Shown here piece after piece: positions 1-12,245 of a stretch of 64,000 bases of DNA (positions are counted from its first letter, which is position 1; each line of letters begins with the position of its first letter). Location of the stretch: assembly GCF_000002425.4 (NCBI RefSeq), contig NC_037269.1, positions 449,599 to 513,598 on the forward strand. Reading direction: 5' to 3'. Made by a program: the position numbers and the translations under genes. The notes below the pieces were generated by a model. It did no database searches. It saw only the letters and a list, made by a program, of their open reading frames with translations, and had not been told where the DNA came from. This DNA comes from Physcomitrium patens (taxonomy: Eukaryota; Streptophyta; Bryopsida; Funariales; Funariaceae).

Positions 1-1264
1 GATTCTTAGAATAGAGCAAGATATCGTCTAGATAACAGACGACAAAATCGTCTAAAAACTCTCGAAAAATATCATTCATTAGATGTTGAAATGCATTTGT
101 AAGTCCATACCTAGTTCGAAACGCAGTCTTTCATTCATCTCTTTCTTTGATGCGTACTAGATTGTATGCTCCCCGAAGATCTATTTTTGCATAGATCTTA
201 GCTTGATCCAGTTGATCAAGAAGTCCAGATATTAAAGGTAGTGGATATGTGTTCTTGATGGTAATCTTGTTGAGTCCTCAATAATCAACACACATCCGCA
301 ATGATCCATCTTTTTTCTTCACAAATAGAATTAGAGCTCCTGCCGGAGATTTGGAATGGCATATGAAATTCTTGGCTAGATTTTCTTCAATATACTCCTT
401 GAATTCAGCCAACTCATTTTGTGATAAACTGTAGATTGGTCCAAATGGCGATTGTGCTCCTTCTTGAAGGTCAATTGAGCAATCATAGAGACGATGTTCC
501 GGGAGTGTATCCACATTTTTTTTTTTAAATACATCTTGAAATTCTTGATATTGGCTTGGAATGCCACTTGAAGTCTTTTTACCAGTAGAAACGGGTGTGG
601 CATAAATAATATATGGTGATTCTTTCATAGCAGCATGCAAGAAAGCTTTTACACCTATAAATATGAATTTAATTGAGCAGGACTTATGACTCTCTACTTG
701 ATTAATTATACTATTAGTTATACTTTTAGAGAAAGTAAGAGTTCGAGAAATCCAATCTATTTGAGGGTTGTATTTTTCTAACCACGATAAACTTAAAATG
801 ACTACATTAGAGAGAGATCTAATGATATTAAATACTACAAAACTATTATGACCATTGATTATTACTTCTATAGGAAGGGTTTTGTGAGTAATATCTCCAG
901 AAGACAATGGACGACCATCTATGACTTCTACATGAACAGGTTTAGTTTTTTTTACTAAAGATATGCTATGTCTTTTAGTAAATTCTTCATCTAAAAAACA
1001 CGCTAAGGCTCCTGAATCTAACAAGGCAGAGACTTTGTAATGTTAAGGTCCTAAAATAATATTTACTGTAAAACAAGGAGAGGGCTTTGAGGAGAGAATA
1101 GGACCTTTACTAGATGTTGTGCAAGGTTCCAGCTGCACAGTCCCTATTGTAGCTGGACAAACTTGTTTTCCGACATATTGTCTTCTTTCACAACCATACT
1201 CCTCATTTTGTAATTTCGTCATTTCTTTGGACAATGTTGAGCAATGTGCTTTGATTCTCCACAA
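1..1264 (-). pseudogene. F1 pol, copy A (protease and partial RT)
   Basis: This is the start of the pol polyprotein. The aspartic protease active site reads LDSGA near 1010, followed by the VEVIDGRPLSSGD segment and the ILSLSWLEKYNPQIDW motif. The N-terminal RT segment ends at CVDY, where an Arg codon (CGA) has become TGA at 278-280. Another stop (TAA) breaks the frame near 1040. Left of 278, RT continues to the YLDD catalytic motif at the window edge, but has lost about 30 and 9 nt between the RTRYG and QHLMND motifs compared with copy E. The frame is -1 relative to gag. Non-functional. Confidence 0.85.
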
Positions 1265-2151
1265 TATAAATATAATCCTTCTTGATGATGACGAGTCTTT
1301 TCTTGCTCAGTAAGAGGTTTGAAACGTATTGTATCAATTTGCATATCCTCTACTTCCAAATGTATGTGTTGAAGAGGTGTTGGTGTTGCCATTGAATTAT
1401 AGTAACGTTGAAGTCCACTTGTACGGTTCTCATATTGGAATTCAAAAAGGCGATTGTCGCACTTCACAGCAAAGTCAATTGCTTGACTCAATGTTTGAGG
1501 ATCAGGTAAGTTGAGCATTAATTTTTTTACCTCATATTGTAATCCGTAGAGAAATTGGCTAATAAGTGCAGCATCATCCTACTTGATATCAATTACAAGT
1601 TGTCAAAACTGTGAAGCATATAACGTTACTGATCGATTATCTTATCGTAAAATATGGATCTTATTGGTTGCAATATGAATTGCATCATGTTTTCCATACA
1701 TGGATCGAAATTCTGCCAAAAAAGCCTCTAAATTATCTAATATTGGATCTCGTCATTCAAGAAAAGATGAAAATCACGATAGTGCTGAACCTGAAAGAAG
1801 CATACCAATGAATCTAACTTGCGATCCTGGAGTTGGATAGCTTTGGGGTTGAAGTTCAATCACAAGTTGTACTTGATTGATAAATCCTCGAATCTTGGAT
1901 CTGGTGCCATCAAACTTCTCGGGTAGGACAATTCTTAGTTCTCTAACATTTGAAGGGCATTCCACCATAGGAAAAAGGACATGGTTTGGTGCAGATGTTG
2001 AAGCAGCTCCAACTATTTCTATATCTTCACTTCCTGCCAATCTTGTTGCTCCTTGTGGTGGTAAATTGAGTTGATGCATTGCAAGCATTAACTCCCTCAA
2101 TTGCTCTTGCATTTGTGCCATTGCACTCTTCATTTCAACAAGTTCTGCCAT
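1144..2151 (-). pseudogene. F1 gag, copy A (nonsense-broken)
   Basis: This encodes the retrotransposon capsid/nucleocapsid polyprotein that packages element RNA in cytoplasmic particles. The start is the MAELVEMKSAM methionine, shared with copy C; the family stop is the TAG at 1144-1146. In order it has an N-terminal coiled-coil-like stretch, the PEKFDGTR segment, the retrotransposon gag domain and one CCHC zinc knuckle (YCGESKHIAQHC). Breaks are point stops: a TGA where relatives have the Trp after SALS, a TAA in the ILR region, and a TGA right after HCPKK. The reading frame is otherwise kept for 336 codons. Protease follows in the -1 frame. Confidence 0.85.
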
Positions 2152-2363
2152 GATAACACTTAGAAGAGAGAAGATGTCTAATATCACTCAAGACAAATAG
2201 AAAAGAGGACTTGAGAACAAAGAAAATACTAAGGACAATATGAGTTTAGAAGAGGGTAATCCACAACTTCTAATATGCTTATATCTTATCAAGAAAAAGG
2301 GATAATCCATTCTTAATTAAGATTAGACAAAGCTCTAATATTATAGGTGTACTCTTGTCAATC
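2152..2363 (-). other. F1 leader with displaced primer-site-like motif (copy A)
   Basis: Untranslated leader between LTR and gag. A TAATATTAGAGC motif, similar to the tRNA-Met primer site TGGTATCAGAGC but with G-to-A and C-to-T changes, lies about 19 nt inside the LTR end rather than next to it. The same offset is present in copy C. Confidence 0.5.
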
Positions 2364-2924
2364 TGTCAAGGATAAGAACTCGATGAAAAAACAATTCAAA
2401 CAAGTGAGCCTTCACTCAAAGAGAGGTAACAAAATATATATAAACAAGGATATATATTGAAAGAGAAACTGGAATGGCTATTGCCAAAAGACAAGAAAAC
2501 TAGAGACCCTTGAAACTAGACTAGAAGCAAGAAAGGAGTTGACAAGAGTGAAGAAGCCTTCACTCTTGTTTCTATATATACTATCTAACTAGGGGCTACG
2601 TGGCGACATTCTATAGAACCTCCAATATGTGTTGACTTTGTAGGACACATGCCTTGATTTATAAGGTAAGTTTTTCTATGTGTGGGCCACATAGTTAGCT
2701 TGATCTTCAAGTTAACAACATGTGTGGCACATAGCTAACTTGTTGACCACGTTTCTAATCCAAAAAGTCAATTAAAGACACCTATGAAGTCAAAGAAACA
2801 TCTATGAAGCTTCTAGGAAGCTTTCATATTAAATACTATAAAATTAACTTATTTTTACCTACTTTTACTTACTTCTACCTATTTGTATATATAATTACTA
2901 GCTTACATGATTATGTCCTTGACA
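2364..2924 (-). repeat. F1 5' LTR of copy A
   Basis: A 561-bp LTR, TG...CA on the minus strand, the same length as both LTRs of copy C. It carries the TATA-like TATATATA at about 2573-2582 and decayed versions of the U3 inverted repeats. Its outer end (2924) abuts AT-rich sequence that leads into the F4 LTR. Confidence 0.9.
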
Positions 2925-3039
2925 ATATGTTGGTAACTTGTGGTACAATTTGTTTATGTGGCATATATGTAAAAAGTTTGACTTCTAAGTTAGATATATG
3001 TTTTTCTACTTAGACACATATTGTTACACGATATAGATA

Positions 3040-3536
3040 TGATATTTATATTATTCGCATATAGAGATATATAATTGAAGTCATTTTTGGGAAGTTTCTA
3101 GAATTGAGATTAGGATGGTGGTTTATGATTCACCATAAAACCTTCTAAAAAGTCTTAGGATAGTTTTCATGGTAGAGCTCACCTCTAAAATCTTCTAAAA
3201 AGATGATTATTTTGGTAAGGTCGACTATTAGGAGCATTCTAGAAAGTTTTAGGATAGTTGAACAAAGTATAAATAGGACTGATTAAGGCCATTTGGACAT
3301 TTGGTTGAGGATGGCTTTAGAGTCTTTTTCTTGATAAAATTTGGTTGCCTTTTTTATTTGATTTTATTAGATTTCATTTGGTTCTTTTTTCTTTTACTTA
3401 GTTCTGACTTTCATGTTCTATTCTGTTTAGTTACTTTCAATTTTATTCTAATATGCTTGGTCTATTATTGTGTCAAGATCTTTATTGTTATAAAGTTGAT
3501 AAGGTTTTAGACTCTAAAAAATCTAATCATGTTTCA
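3040..3536 (+). repeat. F4 5' LTR
   Basis: It matches 8360-8809 along its length, including the shared blocks around CATATAGAGATAT, the AAAGTATAAATAG TATA-like box (about 3264) and GATAAGGTTTTAGAC. It ends in CA one base before the primer site. It is about 45 bp longer than the 3' LTR, mostly because of a segment near 3190-3230. Confidence 0.8.
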
Positions 3537-3537
3537 T

Positions 3538-3550
3538 TGGTATTAGAGAA
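3538..3550 (+). other. F4 primer binding site (tRNA-Met type)
   Basis: TGGTATTAGAG lies one base after the LTR end. It differs by one C-to-T change from the common plant retroelement primer site TGGTATCAGAG, complementary to the 3' end of initiator tRNA-Met. Confidence 0.75.
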
Positions 3551-3559
3551 AGTATTAGT

Positions 3560-6545
3560 CTATTTTTTGATGGTATATCATTAGCCATCATTTAATTAGA
3601 AATCAATTGTTGTGATCATATTGGCTACAATTTTGAGCTACTTGAAGAAATCAATTGAAAGAAAAAAAGACATTACAATAGAAAAATTTAGCAAAGAAAT
3701 CATAGCATAGAAGATATAGCAGAGCAATCTTAGATGAAAAATTATATATAATGCCTCCTAAGCCAAATAGCCACTCTATAAGGCAAATAGAAGCTTCTAA
3801 GACAAGGAAGTTGATATTTGCTAGGATAAAATTGAGTAAGCTTGATACATACTCAGAGACCTTAGGACAAGAAGATATATGCCAATGATTTTTCAGCATG
3901 TGATAATACCTCTAATTATTTGGGACAATTATCAATAAAAGAATTATATATGTCTCTATTTATTTGAGAGGTGCAACAGCTATTTGGTAGTAACATCAAG
4001 CTCAAAGCTATGGAGCCCAAGGTAGATTTTGAGACTAAGAGAAGTTTGAGACTAAGCTTAAGAGTCAATTTTGGCCCGTCAATGCTAGAAAGTTAGTTTA
4101 CAATCAGTTGACTAATCTAATACAATCCAAGTAGGTGTAAGTTTATATCTTCTAGTTCAAGTCCATCTGTCTTCAAATTGACAACATTTTAGAGGCAAAG
4201 ATAATAGATCAATTTGTATGAAGGTAAAAACCTAAGATCCAGCAAGAGGTAGAATTAAGGGATCTACAAACATTTAAAGATGCAATTAAGATTGCACAAA
4301 GGATGGATACTATAGATTTCAAAAATTAGGAAGTATGACCTATAATATAGAGTTCAATGCTACTAGCCAATACTATAGTGTAACAATCAACACCACTAGA
4401 GATTGATGCCTTATAAGGACCACTAACACTACAGAGATGATAAATATTAGTATAAAAGGAATTGTGCTTTTATTGTTATAAATCTTGCCATCAGATCAAA
4501 GATTGTCCAAAATATCAAAGTTCAAACACCATCAAAGCATGGCAGATTCATAATCTTGAGAGTCACTATGTTGATGAAGAAGTGGAGCAAAAAAACAAGG
4601 CTCTCTAATAAAGGCACCAAAGTCCAATACTAGAGATAGTTTTTGTTTCTCAAAGACAAACTATATGGCTTGAAACAACTATCAGAAAGATCAATTGGTA
4701 TGTCTAATATATCAACTAAGAAGATAGCCATGTTAAGTGATTCTGAATTGCGGCTCTATAAAAAAATATATCTTGATAGCAATTGCCAAGCAACTTAGGA
4801 TTAAAACAAAGGTAATCAAAAGAGGAAAATATACCTAGTAGATGACTAAGAAAACATATTAAACAAGATAAGTGAAGAAGAAACCCTAAGGTTGGATAAT
4901 ACTTATGCCTTAAGCCAGAAGTTTAGAATAACAAAGCTTAGATATGATATTATCCTTGGTATACCATGGCTAGAGGTAGAAAATAAACAAGTTGATTGGC
5001 TATCAATGATAATTTTTTTTAATGATGGAAGACGCATAGTGTTTCTTTGTGTCTCTAAATTGAGTGAGAAAGTAAAATAATTTGCAAGTAAGAACTTATT
5101 TGTAGGAATGACTTAAATGAAGAAGCAAATATGGCACAAGTAAGAAGTATATGTGATAGTTTTGAATCTCACCTCAATGGTGGAAAAGACAACCAAATGA
5201 GCACAAAGAATAGAGCAACTCATACATGAATATTGAAATGTCTTTCCAACTGACTTACTTAGTGGCATGCCACTTGATTGAGATGCCTCCTTTCAAACAA
5301 AATTAGTATCTGGGGCCAAATTGGCCTAACACTAAATGAACTTAAAGAGTTGCAAAAGTCATTAAATAAACTTTTTGAAAAGAGCCTTATTTGAAAAATC
5401 ATGTCACTATGGAGAGGACTTATATTCTTTTCATTCAAAAAAGATGGTGGACTTTGACTTTACATCAATTATCAGGGCTTCAATAAGCAAATTATTAAGA
5501 ATTCATATCTATTTCTACGTGTAGATGATTTTCTTGATCAACTTCAAGGTACAACTATCTTTAGCTAATTAATTCTTCATAGTGGTTATTGATAGAGCCC
5601 TATTGCCAAAGAGGATATAGAAAAGATATCATTTTGTATGCACTATGGACTTTTTAAATGACTTATATTACCTTTTGGTCTCATCAATACTCCAACCTAT
5701 TTTTGAATCATATCAATAGATTATTTTGAGATCTTTTGGATAAGTATATAATCATCTTTGTAAATGGTATCATGATCCATAGTAAAATCCTTGAGAAGCA
5801 TGAGTTACATCTATGAAAAGTAATGCGTCAACTACGTGGCAATTGCTTCTATTGCAAACAATTAAAGTATGAACTTTAGAAGTCAGAAGTCACTTTTTTG
5901 AGGCATGTAGTATCCTTCAAAGGTGTACACATAAAGCAAGGTAAAGTGAAAGCAATGGAAGATTGACTAATTCCTAACAATGCTTTTAAAGTCTATTCAT
6001 TCTTGGGTCTTATTGGATATTATGGCTATTTTGTTTAGGAATTTGTATATATTATTGCCTCATTAATAAGCTTATTAAAAAAGCATGCCCCATTTGAGTA
6101 AAAACTAGAATAGAAAATGGCCTTTCAAGAATTGAAAGTGGCATTGATTACTGCTCTAATATTACAATTGTATGATCTCAATCTTCTATATATACTTGAC
6201 ATTGATACTTTTGACTTTATTATTGTATGATTCTTCAATAAGACTTTAGTAGGGATCTTCAATATGTCACATATGAATCACACAAATTTAAAAGGATAGA
6301 GGAGAATTATTTACACATAATTAAGAGCAACTAGCAATTGTATACGTTATAAAGGTATAAAGATACTATTTGTTGGAAAAGCCAATAATTGTTTATAATG
6401 ACCACTAACCCTTGTTAAACAATTAGCATCTAAAAAATATGAAATTATCACATCATCATTGAAAAGAGCAGTTATAGTTCTTTGACATTTGGCTTGAATA
6501 CAAATAAGGGTGACAATACATTGTTGTCGTACTATAATTGCTTAT
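3560..6545 (+). pseudogene. F4 gag-protease-RT-RNase H remnants
   Basis: Recognisable pieces on the plus strand, in several frames: a gag C-terminus with a decayed zinc knuckle (CFYCYKSCHQIKDCPKYQ, about 4465-4520); the protease tail YDIILGIPWLEVENKQVDWL (4938-5000); RT from about 5270, whose catalytic aspartates are replaced (FVNG at about 5757-5768 where relatives have two Asp); the RT connection FLGLIGYYGYFV near 6003; and RNase H from about 6120 to 6500. Many stops and frameshifts. It is a fossil and cannot encode an enzyme. Confidence 0.75.
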
Positions 6546-6549
6546 AGTA

Positions 6550-7771
6550 TGTAAAAATTAATTAAGACATATAATATTTTTGTAAGTCTTGATGTAAATT
6601 AGAGTGGTTAGTAAATAAATTTAAAGAAAATTATATAAAGAAATTTATTTGGAGAATTATCTATTTTGATTATAGTATTTATATTATGTAGGATTTAGAT
6701 ATTTAGTATAAAGCTTAAGACAAGGTTGGGGCCTAAAAAAGAAAATCTTAACTAATAGGGGGCTTATTGGAAGGGTTGAACGCAAGGTATGGTTGGATGA
6801 AGGCAAAGAATGGAAAACTTCATTCCTATTGGTCGAAAGCCATGCCCAATGGGCTTCAAGGAGGCTGCCCGAGGCCTTATTAGGAATTAGGGTTTCTCTT
6901 TTGAATTCATTCGAGCTTTCGAGGCTAGGGTCAGCAAGTTCAGGGTTTTGGGTATAACTTGGATGAAGATTTTGTGTGATTTCAAGTTTTTTTGAAGGAG
7001 ATATAGGTGTTCGAAGTTAAGGTATCAAATTTGTACCTACTGTCACTCTTTGAAGCATAACACATGCATACGGAGAGCAATGAAAGATCGGCGACTGGAA
7101 TTGAAAAGAGCACTTTCTTGGCTACACTTTCCATATGTTATTTGACGAATTCCAAGTCTGGATGAAGGAGTTATAGGGCATTGAAGACAGCACATGTAAT
7201 TCAAAGGCAGTAAGTGAGTCATTTTGTTGATAGTAATGTTTGGAGCCATAGCTTAAGATTTTGGACGAATTTTTTGTTCAAAATTTTTATAAGTGTGTTT
7301 TATTAAGTTAAAAAGCTATAAATAAAAGTTTCGTCGTATTTTATTACTTATTTTGTGAGATATGAAGAAATTAGCACACGGGTGTATGTAAGCTAGGATT
7401 TAAAGCTACATTTGGGTTTTGGTGATATCTCAAGATTTGTAATGAATTTGTAGTTGAATTTTTTTGTGATAGTTTTTGAAAGAATATCAATACTTCATGT
7501 AAAATTTAGGATTGTTTAGACAGTTCAATTGTGAGATATGAGCTATTGAAGTTCACAAAACATCTCTCATAAAGATATATAAGGTTTTAAGATACTTTAT
7601 TATACATTTGGGTGTTTTCTTGGTACTTGAGCTTATGTTTTGATGTAATTGCCCTAAAAGAGCATATATTATATGTATAAACTTGGTACTTTATATCTTA
7701 GACTTGATTGAGCATTTAGTGGCAGCGAAAAGCCTAGCGCTTTCTTGATGCAAATTCTCTCTACCCCAACA
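6550..7771. mobile_element. 1.2-kb insertion inside F4 pol, probably a solo LTR
   Basis: F4 coding similarity stops after RNase H (about 6540) and resumes at the pre-integrase linker (7774). The DNA between is different: richer in GC around 6730-7250 and without coding similarity. It begins TGTAAAAATT and ends CCCCAACA, as an LTR could, but I find no matching flanking 5-mers (TAGTA and CCATG). No second copy is seen in the window, so its identity is inferred. Confidence 0.45.
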
Positions 7772-7773
7772 CC

Positions 7774-7959
7774 ATGTTGGACATCTTATTGCATAGATCC
7801 AACTTAAAATCCAAATCAATTGAAAAAGCAAAAGTCATTATTATTAGTAGTATAATTTTAGATTTAATAAGAAGAGTAGAATGGAAGGAAGCTATGTATC
7901 ATGATGCTTATTTCAAGATGGTTACCAATCAACTAAAAGTGAGCAATATTAATTTTTAA
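7774..7959 (+). pseudogene. F4 pre-integrase linker fragment
   Basis: A 61-codon open stretch includes LDLIRRVEWKEAMYHDAYFK, which resembles the linker between RNase H and the integrase zinc finger in gypsy pol proteins. No HHCC zinc finger or DDE core follows before the 3' LTR at 8360, so most of integrase was lost. 7960-8359 shows nothing else I can identify. Confidence 0.5.
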
Positions 7960-8359
7960 TATTTTAATATTAATTTCTAATATTATATAGTACTTTGAGC
8001 TTCCGCTATATATTTGGATCTATTTGATCTTTCATATTTTTTAACTCAAAGAATTTTATATTCAACCAAGGTTCTTTTTAGATCTACACCAATCAACACC
8101 ACCATCATTGGTTGTGATTGGTAACAAGAGGAGTATGAAGTAGATAATATTATAGAACATTGTTACCTTCATTGTGGCAATGGATGTCCGTAGCTTTAAT
8201 ACAAAGTTCTCTAAGAAAGGTTATTTCATCCATGATGCAATGTAGGAACCTACACAAAATTTCACTTATTGATAAGAAACTATTTGAAAATACCATCATG
8301 AGCAAAATGAGGACATTTTGCATTAGTAGAAGAGAATTAGCTATAAAAAGGCATGGATA

Positions 8360-8809
8360 GGATATTTTTATTATTTTCATATAGAGATATGTAATTGGAA
8401 TTATTTTTTAGAAGTTTCTAGAATTGATGTTAGGATAGTGGTTCATGTAGGATCCACTATAAAACCTTCTAGAAAGACTTAAAGTAGTTATTATAGTAGA
8501 ACCTACTATTAAGAACATTTAAGAAAGTTCCAAGATAATTGAATAAAGTATAAATAGAATTAATTCAGGCTATTTTAACATTTAATCAAGGAGGGTTATA
8601 AACTCTTTTTTTAATAAAATTTGGTTGTTTTTTCTTATTCTATTCTATTTGGTTTTATTCTCCTTTAATCAATTCTAACTTTTTTATTCTATTCTACTTA
8701 ATTACTCTCAATTTTGTTCTAATATGCTTGGTCTTATGTTGTGTTGAGATCTTTGTTGTTATGGAGTTGATAAGGTTTTAGACCTTAAAGAATCTAGTCC
8801 TATTTTACA
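8360..8809 (+). repeat. F4 3' LTR
   Basis: Direct repeat of 3040-3536 ending in CA. It is preceded by a purine-rich stretch (AAAAAGGCATGGATAGG) that may be the decayed polypurine tract. It is followed directly by the F3 terminal repeat. Confidence 0.8.
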
Positions 8810-8829
8810 TATAGGAGGTCTTATAGAAT

Positions 8830-10046
8830 GCTTTTTTTGTTCTTTATGAGTGTAAAATTCACTCTTCAACCGAATTATAAGATGGCTTTAATTAAGAGTT
8901 TTTTTAATAGGTGGTATGAAGTAAAAGTAGTAAGAACAAGAACAAAAGAAGAAAAATACAAAACAAGTGGAACAAGTGCAATCAAGCAATTATACATTAT
9001 AAAACTAATCATGGTCTGTTCACTAAGTTTTTATCTAATAAAAAATAAAAAATAAAAGTAAAAATATATATTTATATAAATTTAATCTTTTTATCTTTCC
9101 AATGGTATAAAAAATAAGTAAATCCGAATTACTATGAGTAAGTTATGAAGATTTGAAAAATAACAAGTAAACAAATAAAAAGTTAAATAAATAATTTATA
9201 CCTCAAGGATAACTTGCTTAAGAGATCAGGAGTTTGAGCCTCACCAAGGCTCACAAGTATTATATATCAATTTTTAAGAGAGGCCACGAGGCCTTAGTCT
9301 TATCTTCCTAACTACTTTCAAGGTGCTACAATCTATATAAGACTTGTGTACCTCCCTTTATACAAGGACTATACTAGCTACTAGTTCTCCTATTTTCTAC
9401 TAGTAAAACCAATAATTTTGCATTTTTGACTTCGCCATGGTATTTAAAAATATCTTATTCGTGAAAGAACTCCATGCGGCTTTCAAATCTTACTCCATTT
9501 CTTCATAATGGCTTATGAAGTAGTAAAACTCATTTTTACCAAAGTCATAGAAATTGCTCTAAAAATTCCTAAAACATTCTAAATAAATTCTAAAACTTCA
9601 TGTAACCTTTTTATAATATTAAAATAAATTTTAAGCTATATTTTCTTGCCTTGATAATTTTTTATAGTAATAAGATTAATTTAAATTTACTATATATCCT
9701 ACTTTCTATATAACTAACTAAGAAGACATGAGGTTCTTTCTCATGCTTCTTCTAACTACTAACTAACATTTATAGTTTTTTCATAAGTAATATGTATAGG
9801 TAGAAGGCCAATATAAATATTGATCTTAATAATTATCTCTCAATATTCAATAATAAATAAATAAAAATACTGAACCAACTAAGATAATTACCTCCAAGAC
9901 TTACTAAGACTCCAATTTTACAATTAACACTCTAATTTTCTATTTGTCTAAAGATTTCTATATTATTCACCATATATTATGGTTCTAAGGACTCTAAATG
10001 CATCTTTTTTATCCTAAAATAATTAGTGAGTTGATTTGATGACTCA
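8830..10046 (-). repeat. F3 terminal repeat, copy 1
   Basis: About 1.2 kb found four times in the window (also 21245-22490 +, 35830-36783 - and 57140-58416 +). Shared landmarks: the AGTTTGAGCCTCACCAAGGCT block, AGAGGCCACGAGGCCTTAG, a short tract on AACTAACTAAGAAGACATGAGG, and the end TGAGTCATCAAA (minus strand) at 10046. Copies 2 and 3 have F3 coding remnants next to them, which suggests this is the F3 LTR. Here it stands alone. Confidence 0.65.
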
Positions 10047-11695
10047 CATCCTTAATCTTATCTTAAGAGTTTCTAATTTTTTTTGTCTTGGATAATATCC
10101 ATTCTAGTATAATATCATACCATCATTGAGTGATTATTTATTTTTTATTACTGAAATAAGAGTGTAATGATCTTTTGATTCTTTGTAATTCATATCTTTA
10201 ATAATATGATAAAAGTGTTAATTCATTTTTTTTATTTTGTTTTAGAAGTAAGTCGATAATTTCACTTTTTTATTATGCTTTAAAAATTGTAAACTACCTA
10301 CTATCAAATTAACATTTTTTTTATATTTAATTCTTTTCTAAAAGAAAGTAGACTATCTCAATTTTTAAAAATTTTCATTTGATATTATGGTTATAGATTT
10401 TATTTTTTTTAATTTGTCTTTAAATTTTTTAAAATTTTTTAAAATTTTTTTATTACAAAAGTGGAAGGAAAAAACATATATACTACATCCAATAGAAGTG
10501 AAAATAGATTTTCAACCATTGCAAATCATCACAAGTTTGTTAACACTCTTAGAACCAAAATCTCATGTATTATCAACATCACCTATAGAAGTATTATTTC
10601 TACATGCATGGAAGAAATTAACAATGAAGTTCAAATTTTATGCTATAAAGTTGTACAATTGAAAGAATTAAATAGATCAAGCTCATACTTATATCCAACA
10701 AGTTTTACTACTATAAATATGTGGGAAGCAAGAATAATTATTTTTAAAAATTTTAATGGAACAAGATCAAAATTTTAAGAATTCCTATAAAAAAATTAAG
10801 CTCTATTTAAGGTTGTATCTTTTCTAATACCTTGATGGATTTATTAAAGTTGGATTCATAGGGGTAATTTTATTTTATAGTATTGTCTTTTAATTTGTAT
10901 TTTTGATAGAAAAAGATTTATGACTCTTTTATAATTTAATTTTATTTTTTAAAATATTTATGAGAATATTTTTTTTAAATGATAAAAAAATAGAAAAGAT
11001 CAAATTTTTATCTTTACAACAAAGATTATGTTTAGCTATCTCATATGATCTTAAATTCCAAAATCTTGCTTACGACATGAATTTGAATAACAAAGCCTTT
11101 ATCAATCAATTTTGATATGAGTTTAAAGATAATATTAAAGATTTATTGTTGATAATATTAAAAAAAACTCATTAAAATAATTTATTATTTAAGTCATTTT
11201 ATATAACAATCAATTTTTTGAAAAATACCAAGAGCAAAGATTTGGTTAAGTTGATATAAGTCAAGTCATAGTAACAATTCATAGGTTTTCATAAACTTAT
11301 TTATTAAGGTCAAAATTTATGCAAATTGACACAATATATATCAAACCTCTTAATAATCAAGAAGAAATTCAATGCCATTAAAAAAGATTGTGCTTATATT
11401 ATAAAGAACCTAAGCACTTTGCTCAATATTATCCAAAGAAGCCACACAATCTTAAAATGACAAGCATGGTTACCAAATAAGACAATGTATTGAAAAGGAA
11501 ATTTTTCCAGCTACAATAAGGATCATGTAGCTAAAATCTTGTGTATTACTTAGTAAAGATCTTATTCTTTCTTCACATTCATCACCTTGTTTTACAATAG
11601 ATATTTGTTTAGGATCAAAAAATTCTAAATTTTATGTCTTATTAGATTTAAGAGCATTAGCTTATTTTATAGACAAAGACTTCTAAAATGTTACC
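10047..11695 (+). pseudogene. F1b gag-protease remnant (copy I)
   Basis: Downstream of a fragment resembling the end of an F1b LTR (about 10060-10250), gag similarity runs from the NFNGTRSKF motif (10750-10775, cf. EKFDGTRSKF in F1) through a gag core (about 11030-11200) and a zinc-knuckle region (about 11390-11440). A decayed protease site follows at 11635-11690, LLDLRALAYF where F1 has LLDSGASACF. The gag middle matches copy H (22.65-23.1 kb). No long frame remains and RT onward is missing. Confidence 0.6.
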
Positions 11696-11699
11696 ACAT

Positions 11700-11935
11700 A
11701 GCTCTCAATTAGATAGTATATATTGATGCAAGAATGAAGTCTTTTTCATTCTTGAAAATATTTTCCTTATTTTTAGTCTTGACTCAAGAATCTCTAATTT
11801 TTTTGTCTTTGGCAATAGCCATTTTAATTTAATATCATATCATCTTTAAGTGATCATTGATTTTTTTCTACATAAGAGTGTGTTGACCTTTTGTTTCTTT
11901 ATGATTCGTGTCATTGATATCATCCACTTCTATAA
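11700..11935 (+). repeat. F1b LTR fragment
   Basis: AGATAGTATATATTGATGCAAG, the GGCAATAGCCATT block and AAGTGATCATT align with the F1b LTR at 55836-56370 (second half). The start and end are worn. Confidence 0.6.
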
Positions 11936-12245
11936 AAAGAAGTGATATTTTTTTTCTATTCAATATATATATATATATATATATATAATCTTGTATGACT
12001 CAAGAAAAAACATGTGAAACACAAGATGGATCTCCATAGAATTTTATAGATATAATTGATATACAACTAGATTGATTTGTTTACAAATAAGAAATAGTCT
12101 AAGTCTATAATAATCCAACTTGTTATAATAGCAACAAATCTTAATATTACCACAAAGTAATCATATATTGTAACTAACATGAAATTAAGGTTTTTCCTTC
12201 TAATAGGTATTTATGTTAATTTTTTGTTGTTCTTGAGCTTCTTTT
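11935..12245 (-). pseudogene. F1b integrase C-terminal fragment
   Basis: The minus strand matches the segment between integrase core and chromodomain of copy E (59.72-60.02 kb): the block of the basic GDKVWLL region and the HPVFHVSLLEP region is traceable through stops. An (AT)n run lies inside. It has no LTR of its own and is opposite in orientation to the fragment before it. Confidence 0.55.
11962..11988. repeat. (AT)n microsatellite
   Basis: Thirteen or so uninterrupted AT units inside the integrase fragment. Confidence 0.9.

Larger units (their letters stand above)
1..2924 (-). mobile_element. F1 chromovirus copy A, 5' half (runs off left edge)
   Basis: Reading leftwards from 2924 the order is LTR (2364-2924), leader, gag (start 2151), protease, then reverse transcriptase up to the window edge. 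The gag and protease segments match F1 copies C (47.7-54.1 kb) and E (58.4-64 kb) closely, which fixes the family. RNase H, integrase, third ORF and 3' LTR must lie left of the window. The copy is dead: several in-frame stops and two in-frame deletions in RT are visible. Confidence 0.9.
3040..8809 (+). mobile_element. F4 Ty3/gypsy element with both LTRs, heavily decayed
   Basis: Two direct repeats (3040-3536 and 8360-8809) bracket a gag zinc knuckle, protease end, RT and RNase H in the normal gypsy order. A primer site TGGTATTAGAG follows one base after the 5' LTR. About 1.2 kb of foreign DNA (6550-7771) separates RNase H from the integrase linker, and I cannot find a catalytic integrase core. 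I see no perfect 5-bp target duplication: the flanks are AGATA and TATAG. Stops and frameshifts are frequent, so the copy is old. Confidence 0.8.

Noticed and set aside
8150-8380. Overlapping frames on both strands (76 and 66 codons) before the F4 3' LTR
   Set aside because: No motif or family resemblance in either; ordinary chance frames in decayed element DNA.
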